Part shown: positions 46,848 to 58,000 of the stretch, one piece after another | How positions within the stretch are numbered: position 1 is the stretch's first letter | How the letters are laid out: the number at the start of each line of letters is the position of its first letter | Source: Coriaria nepalensis | Lineage: Eukaryota > Streptophyta > Magnoliopsida > Cucurbitales > Coriariaceae | Direction: 5' to 3' | Length of the DNA stretch: 64,000 nucleotides | Assembly: GCA_027186245.1 (NCBI GenBank) | Contig: CP114484.1 | Location: 8,898,001-8,962,000 of the forward strand | Notes under the pieces: generated by a model | The model's input: only the letters and a program-made list of their open reading frames with translations | Told to the model about the DNA's origin: nothing | Database searches by the model: none | Position numbers and translations under genes: made by a program

Positions 46848-47993
46848 GACCCTATCATTAAATTAAATCTATAAGATCAAACAAGCTTTCATAATGATAT
46901 TTTTGTAAAACATGATAATATATATAAATATCTATAAAATATGATAATGCATATATATATATATATATTATGAAATTAATTGGAATACTATCATATAAAA
47001 TATTTTTATTATTTACATTAAGATCTCTAGACAGGCTAACTATATCCAGCGGAGCAATTCTAATAACCCACTCGAGTCTTATATAAAATGTCAAGGTAGA
47101 TCACAAAATATCAAAAATTCAGACAATTTAAATAAGAATGGTCAAAATAAATATTCACTCATTTACTTGCATCTGATGTGCTTGACCGAATATGATTAGT
47201 TATCTGGAAGGAAAAAATTTTAAATAAAAGAATGAGTCAAAAGCTCACTAAATAAATATTATATAATTACATATACAGGACGAGTCTTCTTATTAAAATA
47301 TATATAACCATGAAACGAATGCTTAATAGTTTCCTACCATTGTATAATAACATTTTTAGAGAATATCCATATTTGTAAACTAACAAATTATTGAGCAATA
47401 TTTCGACCACTCATACCATATATGTATAACACAAATCATCAAGATATAAATTATCCTATTATATTTGACTATAATGATAATAACATGCCTTATACAGTTA
47501 TATAAAATATCATGCCAATATTCATGCGGAGCTCCGCACACGTCATATTCATATAATAGATCGAGGTGCACCAGAACTATCAATACTACTGATAACAACA
47601 GTTATTATAACAACTTTCAAACAATCAAACAATACACACCTTCATATCATATTCGTTTTCATAAGCACAAACATATCCATCATCAACCTTATGATTCATT
47701 CATACCTTTATTAAGAGTCCATGTATACACTTTAAAATACAAATGTAATTTACAATTAACATGTAACTTAGTTTCTTATACATTGTCCCGCTTAATGCAT
47801 TCCTTTCAATTAACCCTCTAAACCAAGTTTTTCATGCAATAAATAACAATCAAGAAAATCAAGTACAATATATATTATTTAAACAAATCTTAGCCAACCA
47901 AATCCAATCACATAAATTCAATAAAGCCAATCATCATCTAAGATTCAAAATACTTTGACGTAATCAAGTAATATTTACTTATAGTGAGATACA
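46848..47993 (+). repeat. Interspersed repeat R, copy 3
   Basis: This aligns with copy 1 in the same orientation from CCTATCATTAAATT to AGTGAGATACATCC, with an (AT)n tract at the same place. Open frames inside are short, differ between copies and are not genes. Confidence 0.7.
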
Positions 47994-48838
47994 TCCAAAT
48001 TGTAAAAAGAAATGATTCAAGCAGATTCGGCCGGAGGGGTCCTCAACAAACTTTGACTTAGCAAATTGGAGAGGAATGATCCAATTTTCCAAAATTAAGG
48101 AGGGAATCGAGCTAAATACGAATAGAATTTGAAGAAGCCACCATAATTTGAAGATTTTAACCACGAAATCAAAATTCGAGAAGGTAGGGAGAGAAAGCGA
48201 GAGAAGAAGACTATTTTGTTTTTTTTCTTTCTGTTTGCCTCTGTTCTTAGTACTGCTACTACTGCTACTACTGCCGCACAGTTTAAGAAAGGGAAAAGGA
48301 GTTTTGAGTTTAGAAATCTATAAATTGACCCCATAACCTTCCGAATATTATTTTTTTGTTCTTTGACTTTTCAACTACGCTCCCTTTTTTTTTTTTTTTA
48401 ACAGGGTTCTCACAGTCTTGTTGAATCAAGACTAAATCTTATTACCAACCAATTTATAATATCAATTCCCAACCAGCTCAACAATAGTACCTACGATGTA
48501 CTGTATCCCCACTAATCCAAGTAGACAAGAAAAGATTCCCCCATCATTTAGCAGGACTGGTCTATCAAGAATCTTTCATTTAACTTCATGTAGTTCATAT
48601 AAGCTAAAAAGGTCATAAGGTTTGACTCGGAAGTATTAACAACCAATCAGAAGCTCATTTATGCCAAAAATAAAATAGAATGTAAATGAAAAAAAAAAAA
48701 ACGAGGGGTAAATATATCCGCTTAAACTCGGGGAGAAACTCTCCAATAGAGGAGGGGGGGGGGAGGGGGAGGAACCAATCCTCCTAATATTAAATATGAT
48801 TTTTGAACACAATAGCAAAGAGAACGGGCATACCAACA
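47994..48838. other. Spacer and 3' flank of the ferredoxin gene
   Basis: I see no gene. It contains homopolymer runs of T (48387-48401), A (48689-48701) and G (48752-48774). The mixed C/T-rich leader-like stretch near 48180-48300 has no coding frame that matches a family. Confidence 0.45.
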
Positions 48839-51378
48839 CTAGTGTGGTTTTGGAACATAGCCATCAACAGCAAAGTTACGAGTGGCAGTGGGAATAGCTA
48901 GACGGATACCATCAAGTTCAGGTTTTGCAATTACTTGACACCCCAGGCGAGACCTGTAAAGGAATTCAGTTTGTCAAGAACCTCATACAATCAGAGGGAA
49001 TAGTTGCAGATTCATGGACAAAAAGAAAAACTCACGTTTCTGTAAGCCCAAAAGCCAAATCCAACATGTCATTTTCCTCGTCAACTGGTTCTTCTAATTT
49101 ATTGTAGTATTCCATATCCTATATCATTGTCTAAAAATTTAGCTCACTGTTTATCTTACTAGGCTGTTTAATAACCAAGTACTTTTGATATATCACGTAC
49201 CATCACAATAACATGACACGTCGAACAAGCAAGAGAGCCTTCACAAGCTCCTGAAGGTAAGAACAGAAGTAGAGCATTAAATAGTATATACTTCAAACTA
49301 ATAAACTAACGGCAAATATGTGGTTCATCCATCCTTTTATTCTCCTTTATGAACAGAAATGCAAAAAAGAATTCAAGAGAATACAATAGTCTTTGGCCAA
49401 ATGGAAAAAAATAATAGAAAGAATCTCGAAATAGTGAGCCAGAAAAATTCTGTGATACAAATTCTAGCAAACCCCTCATTAGCACAATGCCCCCAACTGT
49501 TAGAAAGTAGGGTGTAGGCATGGATTTTCAGGGAAAACAGTCAAAGATGAATCAAAAGAGTATCAGAGTTCTTGCCTTCAAGTTCTATGTCATTTAAATG
49601 AGCAGCTTCTAACATAGTCGTTCCTATGGGAACTCTAATTTGCTGTTCTTCTCCATCCTTAAGAACAAATGTGACAGATATTCTGCAAATTAAAACATCT
49701 GGGAGGGAAGAATGAATTCAATAATGTTGATGCAATGAACATGATCTTATAGTATTTTATATAAATAAACCTCTACAGTTCACCTCCACTCTCACCCCAA
49801 CTCTTCTCCCCCCCCCCCCCCCTCTCTCTTCTTTTCATAATCCCTTCTTTACCGTAACATCTGCTGTCCATTAGAAACTATGTAACAGATGGATCATGCC
49901 ACTAATTTGGACACATTCACAAAAATAATAATACAGACTAGAAATGTTGAGGTACATACTACCACAATGACCTAGAACCTTCAGGACCCCATCCTCCCCT
50001 CAAGTTTTTTCGTACTCATCCCTCCCCACCTTACCTCTTTAGAAAGGATAGAAGGAAAAAAAAAAAAAAGAAAGATAGTTGGATTCATTTCAGAACAAGA
50101 GAGGGACTTACGTATCATTTTGCTCACTCCCTTCTACCTCAGCAATTGAGGAAGAAAAAGGACGATGCTTCTGCCATGTGACACCATGGAATCCCTCACA
50201 TTTTTTCTGTTTCTACAAATAAGATAGAAATGTAAGAACGATAAAAGAGAGGATACATGTCATCATGAAAACAGACCAAAGATACGAACAATCTCCTTCA
50301 TCAAGCAGCTTTAAACAGGGCACGCAACAACCGACTCTTTCAATTGATTTACTGTCAGTCTCCATCCTAGCTTATTAACAGTTTAACACATACTCTAGTA
50401 CAATTAAAATCGAACTCTAGATAGCTTGATTTAATTTATATTGATGAACTGCTGCTTTATTCTTCAATTTTTAGAAGCATTTTCGGCATCAATAAGCAGA
50501 TTTTATCAAGAAATACATGTGGACAAGCACAACACATCCAAGGATAATTTCCAGGAATCTGAACATTGTGTAAATCTACAAAACTGCCTTTATAAGGTAA
50601 AGGTTTCAGAGGCTTAAATTAAATAACTTGATCCTTTTTTTTTTTTCATGTCTTCATTAACAAATAAATGAACTAGCCTCCAATTATTCTATATACAGAT
50701 AGAATGAGGGGAAATAAAATCTGTAAATGAAACTAGAAGAAAGATTACTGACCAGAGGTTGAAAAAATTGGCCACGTGCCCTTTGGATGTGTCCTAGATT
50801 AGTTATAGATGGACATTGGTCTGCAAATGGATTAAGGATCAATTAGAACAGTAAGAGCTACATCATGGCTGTTTAAAGCATTCTGAGCATTCTGTTCTTC
50901 AATGCGAATTGTAACGTTCTCATGTTAAAAAAAATCAAAAATTTTTCAGCAATAATATATAGGCTAGAATAATGGGCTATTCTTCTTTACAAAAAAGAAA
51001 GTCAGAAAAGCGTCATCTGAATCTATGTTTGAGTAGGAAAAATATTAGAATTTCTTGCATGAATATGACTCTTGCACTATTATCGTAGTCTAACATATGA
51101 AACCGTGCCACGTATAACTGACTCTACCAAAAGATATTTCCCGGAAAAATATAGATTCCCACAGAAAATCCATAGGTAACAGTTATACGAGGTACATAAT
51201 GATGATGCTGTAAAATAATCAAGCATTTCATCATACATCTTATGTGCACTCTATAATAGAGTACCTCTAAACATCAGAGTATATAAATCAAACAAGATAA
51301 TCCAAAAGAAATAAGAATACCTCTGAACAGTTCTTTCACCACCCGAATTGGAAGTCTTGAAGCCTTATAACGGAACAT
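48839..51378 (-). CDS. Mitochondrial adrenodoxin-type [2Fe-2S] ferredoxin, seven exons
   Basis: In coding order the exons are 51378-51321, 50820-50753, 50212-50112, 49682-49576, 49250-49201, 49118-49036 and 48953-48839, giving 193 residues with matching phases. It is a mitochondrial ferredoxin of the plant MFDX group, which supplies electrons to Fe-S cluster assembly and probably biotin synthesis. A basic N-terminal targeting part (MFRYKASRLPIRVVKELF) is followed by the fold start ISVTFVLKDGEEQQIRVPIG. The cluster cysteines are at about residues 114, 120, 123 and 161 (CEGSLACSTC and SRLGC). The end NFAVDGYVPKPH is typical. Exon 4 ends at a GC donor (GAAG/GCAAGAAC) instead of GT. It shares a promoter with SKI2. 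Confidence 0.95.
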
Positions 51379-51616
51379 AGCTACCGGACAATCAAAGACA
51401 CCACCTGTGAGTATATAAATCTTATAAAATTAAGGTTTCCCGAAAAGTTACTCATTTCGAAGCGTTGCCATGAAAGCAGCAGAGTTTCCATGCCAACATC
51501 ATCGAAACAAACCGAAACTAGGCTTGAAAAGGTTGAAGAATCAAAATCGAGAAAATGACAAAGAAGAACCACTTAGGATAGCTTCTAGCTCAATATTCAA
51601 CTGCAAAATTTGAACT

Positions 51617-51690
51617 TACCTAGTATCCGATAAACGCAGTGCCCGATAAACGCAGTGCCCGATAAACGCAGTGCCCGCTAAATACAGAAT
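51617..51690 (-). repeat. 16-bp tandem repeat next to a 5' leader splice donor of the ferredoxin gene
   Basis: CCGATAAACGCAGTGC is repeated three times exactly (51627-51642, 51643-51658, 51659-51674) and once imperfectly. On the minus strand the array lies just upstream of the donor CTAG/GTAAGTTC near 51619, in the 5' leader exon. Confidence 0.8.
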
Positions 51691-51889
51691 CTGATATGGA
51701 GAAAATTTGCGTAGTAGCTCAAATCGATTATGCAATGAAGAAATTGGAAAAGTTGTAGCGATTTTGCACGATAAATTTGAAAATAAGAACAAGAAATTAG
51801 AATAATGCAGAGCTGAAGAAAAAGTGGCTGAGCTAGAGTTCAGAGGTTGTGGCAGACTTGCAGAGAGCAAGTCGAGAGGTCCAAGAGAT

Positions 51890-52074
51890 TGAGACGGAGG
51901 AGAATAAGAGAGAGTGAGAGCTTTTATTGGAATTGGTGGGCCTGGGCTGGGCCTTAATGGGCTGATTGAGAACCCGCAAAAAAATGGTCCAAGGTCTGAA
52001 CAATAAACTCAAGCATTTCTTCCCGGCAGTAGAGACTAGAGACTAGAGAGGTTTCGCAAACTCAAGAATCTGAG
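51890..52074. promoter_or_regulatory. Divergent promoter shared by the ferredoxin and SKI2 genes
   Basis: About 150 bases separate the likely leader of the ferredoxin gene (minus strand, reaching about 51890) and that of SKI2 (plus strand). Four TGGGCY site II motifs lie close together at 51937-51942, 51943-51948, 51948-51953 and 51958-51963. Such motifs bind TCP factors and are common in promoters of mitochondrial and housekeeping genes. No TATA box is evident. Confidence 0.65.
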
Positions 52075-52095
52075 ATGTTAAATGGATCCAATTAG
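52075..52095 (+). other. Short upstream ORF overlapping the SKI2 start codon
   Basis: An ATG at 52075 opens a six-codon frame that ends at TAG 52093-52095. It overlaps the main ATG at 52082 in another frame. If it lies in the transcript it could lower SKI2 translation. Confidence 0.5.
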
Positions 52096-55000
52096 AGCAA
52101 CAAACGGACTTTCTTTTCGGGTCGGGTTCTCCGGCCACAGTGGCCATCTCAGAGTCGAGCCTCTCTCTACGGAAGAGCGCTCCAACCCTGTCAAGTCGCT
52201 GCCTGATTTCATCCTTGTAAGTGGCCGTGCATTTCACTCTGTTCCTTGCACTTTCCAAAATCCAATCTTTCTTTAACTTTATGATGTTCTGTTGTTTTTC
52301 TTATTACTATCGTCATTATTAGTATTATGGGTTATTTTTGAAAATTATGTCTCTAACTTTCTGCAATTTCTAGTTTAGGCTTTCTAGGCTGCAAAGTGGA
52401 TTGCTTGTGTTAGCTTATAGCTATTACCTTCTTCTTTTTTGTTTTTGTTTTTGTTTTTGTTTTTGTTTTTGTTTTTGTTTTTGTGATTTACAGAAGAGAA
52501 AAAATGTAGTGAATTTGTTTGTTTGAGGTTTGCTTAACACACTCATGGTTTTTTGCTTTGTAATTTTCCATTCTATTCCAGCCCCCTGCATTTCCTAAGG
52601 AAACTCCTGAATCAATAAAGGAGTATATAGAGGAGACGTATCTCCAGCCAAGGTTGGATCCTGATGAATTCTCGCCAGAAAAAGCTGGAAGGCAGTGGGA
52701 TTTTGATTGGTTTGACAGAGCCAAAGTTCCCTTAGATCCATCACAGTCACGGTTAGTTGTTGTGCCTACATGGGTGTTGCCATTCAGACGTCAGAAGAAA
52801 GAATCATCTGGAATATGGGAGCCTGATTCTGTGCAGGTATCAGGTGCTTGATCTCCCTATGTGTGTGTGTGTGTTCTGCCATAAATAGAGTTCGGTTAGC
52901 TTTACCTGCAAAAAATTACACATTTTTTCCACAATTTATTCATAAATCCTATTATGGTGGAATACAGGCCCAGACATACTTGGGGCATTTGGTGCAGCAA
53001 ATATTTTATTGTACTTTACTTTTTTATTTTTTTTTTAAATTTGGTTTTTTCCATGTTTCATTCACGGGGCTGAGTTTGGATTTTTCATATTTATTAGGTT
53101 AATGTCTCAGAACTAACAGAAGGAGCTCTAGAGTCTGGTTCATTGCCACGCATGCCTGGACCTCCAAAGGATTTTGTAAGGGGAAGCATCAACAACCGTC
53201 CTTTTAGGCCAGGTGGTTTGGATGATTCTCGATCACTAGAAAGAATTCCTCCTGATGGTGCTACTAGTGGTGAGTGGGTACGTGAAATTCTAAATGGTGG
53301 TCCTGCTCAGACTGTTCCTCCAAGCTCAAAGCAAGGATTAGAACTTGGTGATCTCAAGGTGATTATGCATATGATCCAGAAAAGATAAATGGAGTTAATC
53401 CTTTCCTATCTAACTATAGTTGATCTTGATCTTTGGGAAATTTTATACCATTCTTTGTTAACTTACTTTTTTCAAATTGAAGGCGTATCCACGCTTTTGG
53501 AATGTTTACAAGGATCAGACTTCACTTGAGAGATCGCCAGTTGAAAATTTGGTCAGTTGCCATATAGTACCCTGTTTTCTGGATGAAATTATTAGAACTC
53601 GCATTAGCATTACCAAGTTTTGTATTCCTGTGTTAAGTCTTAAGTGTGTGGTTGGTTAGTGTTTGCTAATTGGAGTTCAGCCAAGCTGGAGTTTGGTAAA
53701 CATTTTATATAACATTTGTGATATTTTGAAATTCTGAAGTCCAAATGGAAGCTTGGTGTCCTAAAAAGTGTTGAAAAGAATGCCCACCCTAACATTAGGG
53801 GTTGCCTACATGGTGATATACTTTTTTATGTATAAGATTTCCTGAAATACATAACTTAATTATGAGTAGTGCTATGTTATTGATTTTGTGTACACTACTG
53901 TTTTGATGACTGGATCATGATTCATGTGTTGATACTCTTTGCAGAACGAGTTTTCAGTACAGTTTGATGACTTATTCAAGAAGGCTTGGGAAGAGGATGT
54001 TGTGGAGTCTATGGCCGAAGGTATGTCATATGTTGCAATTGTAGATTATCTAGATTGGCATCTCTCTGTTTAAAGCACGATCCCATAGTCTAGAAATCTG
54101 CTGGTGGTCATGAAATCAGGTAAGCTTATTCTATATCTAGAAAATGGGCTGTAGTATCTACATTAAATCCTTGTGTCAAACCTCCCCCCCCCCCCCCCCC
54201 CAAAAAAAGGGGCTGTAAAATCATCTGTGTTTCTGTTTATTCTTTTCTTTTCTTTTTTTCTTTTTTAATTATTGCTGTAGTTACGGTTATTCCTTTATTT
54301 TATCTAATCTTTTTCTCATATTTATCTGTTTCATAAGGTCAATCATCAGAATCAGAATCTGCAAATTCAGAATTAGAAGTCAACAAGGTTGAAGCAGCAG
54401 GTGAAGTGGTTGTGCATGAGGTATCTGAATTAGACAAAGTTTTATCTTTCAAATCAGGAGAATCATCCATAAGATTGGATGGCACTAGTGAGAGTGGTGG
54501 GGATCGACCAAAGGAGGTAATCATTTTTTAGAAAGCAATTTACATTGATAATTCTCATGTGTCCAGATCATATTACTTTCTTTTCAGTCTACTTCAGTCA
54601 GTGTTTGTGGTAATGCCCCAGTCTCTTACTTACTGACAGGCCTGGGCTGTGACTGGTGGTAATGAAGAGATTGTTAAGCACTTTTATGACCTCATTCCTG
54701 ACATGGCCCTTGATTTTCCTTTTGAACTGGATGCTTTCCAGAAGGAGGTATTGATTGATACAAATTTTATTCTGTTATGTGTTGATTTATAGCTGGCTGG
54801 AATGAAGATAGAACATATTAATAAAAGTTGACAGGAGAGAAGGAATGGTATAGGGGAGGTAGTATCACAATGGCCCTCGTGAAGTTTGATCCTCAACGGA
54901 GAACAATAAAAAATGACTCCATGCTGACTGCTATTGGATTTATCCAAAAATTGGATCATTGTTTAAAAAAAGTGAATAAAACATTGTTTGCTTGTTGAAG

Positions 55001-58000
55001 CATAAATAACACATGTCCACCACTTGTTGTAATAACAGGCCATCTATTATCTTGAAAAGGGGGACTCTGTTTTTGTTGCTGCCCATACATCAGCTGGAAA
55101 GACGGTTGTTGCTGAATACGCATTTGCCTTGGCCACAAAAGTACAATCTGGCTTCCAAAGTTTTTTTTATTGTTGTCGTGGATGTGGACAAACTACAAAA
55201 TAGTTAAATCTAACATGTCAATCTAGTCCATAAAGCGCCTCTTTTAATTCCAGTTCTTCTGAAGTATATACTTCCAGGATGACCTTATAATCTTTCTGTA
55301 ATGGTGAGGTCTTATTTTTTAACCTAATGTGATACAGCATTGCACTAGAGCTGTGTATACTGCTCCGATCAAAACCATCAGCAATCAAAAGTATAGAGAC
55401 TTCTGTGGGAAATTTGATGTTGGACTTCTCACTGGTGATGTTAGCTTGAGACCAGAGGCATCTTGTCTCATCATGACCACTGAAATATTAAGGTCGATGC
55501 TATACCGCGGTGCCGATATTATACGTGATATTGAATGGGTAAAGGGGCTTGCTATGTGTGATAAATTTTTGAACCGTAATTTCCACTCTTTCCAGAGATT
55601 CAAATATTATAGATTTATTTTTCTATTTTCTTTTCAGGGTAAAATGCTGATACTTTTTATGCTTCATCTATCTTTAATAGGTTATATTTGATGAGGTACA
55701 TTATGTCAATGATGTTGAAAGAGGGGTTGTTTGGGAAGAAGTTATCATCATGCTTCCAAGACATATCAATATAGTCCTCCTTTCAGCCACGGTACATACT
55801 GCTTTATATTCCAGACATGTAAACTCTGTGAATAAGCGACCTTGCCTGCTGGTAGAATGCTGATTTTTACTAATTAATATAAACTGCTTTAAGCATCTGA
55901 AGTATTTTGCTGCTGATTCATGGAGCAAACATCCTGAACTAGTGAAAATAACATTAAGTTATACTTATGGGTCATAGGACTGGGTGATTTGAAGATCTAT
56001 GTATATTAACTGAAAATGTCTTGCTAGAGCTTATGATTTATTGCCCAGATATTTATCAATTCTAGGTACCAAACACTGTTGAGTTTGCTGACTGGATTGG
56101 TCGAACAAAGCAAAAACAAATTCGTGTTACTGGGTACGAATGACCCCTCGCCTCCCAAGGCGCTCTGTTAAGACACCTAATGGCTCATATGGAGTTCATG
56201 TATATTGTTATCAAATTACCCATTCTTACTTGATTGTTATTGGATATTGATGTTATCAGGACTACAAGGAGACCGGTACCATTAGAGCACTGCCTATTTT
56301 ACTCTGGGGAGCTATATAACATTTGTGAAAATGAGACTTTTTTGCCTCAAGGATTTAAAGCCGCTAAAGATGCATTCAACAAAAAGAAGTTAACTGCTAC
56401 TGGTGGAAGCAGTGGCCACTCTCATTCTCCAGTTACCAATGATGCGTCTCGGACGAATAAACGCGAAATCTATAATCGAGGCAAACAAAATAAGCACTCT
56501 GGTTCACAGAACGTAGGGAACTTCTCTGGATCTAGTGGAGGGAATCAGAAAAATGGCAGTAACCAGAACAGTTGGGGATCATGGAGATCAGAAGCTTCTT
56601 TGTGGTTATTGCTTATTAATAAGCTCTCTAAGAAGTCACTATTACCTGTATGTTAATCTTGCTGAAGCTTAGATAATTCACTGTTTGATAGTTTATCTTT
56701 GTCTCTTATAAAGATGAAACCATACAATAAAATATGTGAATACTATGAAGGAATGATGGGGTTAGAACTATCGAAGACACCTTTGCAATCGCTAACCAGT
56801 GTAAAAGTTCTCTAACTGTTGTATTCACTCTATATGAGAGTAATATATCTCCAGCAAGTTTTCAGCTTTGGGACAACCATTTTTGTTCTTACAGTTGCAA
56901 CAGCAACTTGCTTTTCTGTGCACGCCATTAAATATCTGACTTCTGTATTTTATATATTCCTATCTGAGCAATTTGAGCTGCTATGCATGTGTAGGTAGTT
57001 ATATTTTGCTTCTCAAAGAATCGCTGTGATAAGTCAGCTGATAATATTCCTGGGATTGACCTGACTAGTAGTTCTGAGAAAAGTGAAATTCGTGTATTCT
57101 GTGACAAAGCATTTTCTCGGCTGAAGGGATCAGACAGAATTTTACCTCAGGTTGAGTATCTTGGTTATTAAGTAGTTAATTCTACAGTTTACGTTTGCTG
57201 CAAAGACACTGAAGGATTTATGTTTACAGGTTGTCAGAGTTCAACGCCTTTTACATAGAGGGATTGGTGTGCATCATGCAGGGCTTCTTCCTATCGTTAA
57301 GGAAGTTGTTGAAATGCTCTTTTGCCGGGGTGTGATCAAGGTAAAGTTTCCTGCTCAATTGCCTATATGCTGTATAACATTTACTCTAAGTTTTTAGAGA
57401 TGATGTTGACTTATTATGTGATCTTAAGAGCTTCAGAGAATTTAATGGTTATATTTTTATCAGTTGCTGTAAAATTTTTCTTTTTGTTGCCTTAGAGTAA
57501 AAGTTTGACCAAAGCAGAGGCTTATACCCATCTTCCTCTGGCAGGTTTTGTTTTCAACAGAGACCTTTGCAATGGGGGTTAATGCCCCAGCTAGAACGGT
57601 GAGTACTATTTGCATTATTGACGATATTGGAAGGATTACTGATTGATGCTTTTCATTTATTGAACTTCAAATTCTTTTGAAGTTCATTATTTAAAAAAGA
57701 AAAATTCAATATGAGTAGCTATTAAATGTTTGGGAGTGACATTTTCTGATTGATGTTTTTCATGACAACTTCTATCGAGTATTCTATGATTCTGTTTTCA
57801 GCATGTTTTATCTGCAGAAAACATTGCGTATCTGAAAAAATGGTTGCAGGAGGTTTCAAAAACTACATGTTTGGCAATTTCGGCTAACGATCGTCTTTTC
57901 ACTGTTCATTCAGGTTATCATGCTTTAGTTTCTTATTTGGTTGCAAATTTCAGGTTGTCTTTGATTCTCTGAGGAAATTTGATGGGAAGGACTTTAGGCA

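Noticed and set aside
47380..47821. Open frames on both strands inside repeat R copy 3
   Set aside because: They are not kept in copy 1 of the same repeat, so they are chance frames.
51627..51674. Regular short repeats considered as a CRISPR-like array
   Set aside because: The units are directly adjacent without spacers and lie in a plant gene leader; it is a minisatellite.
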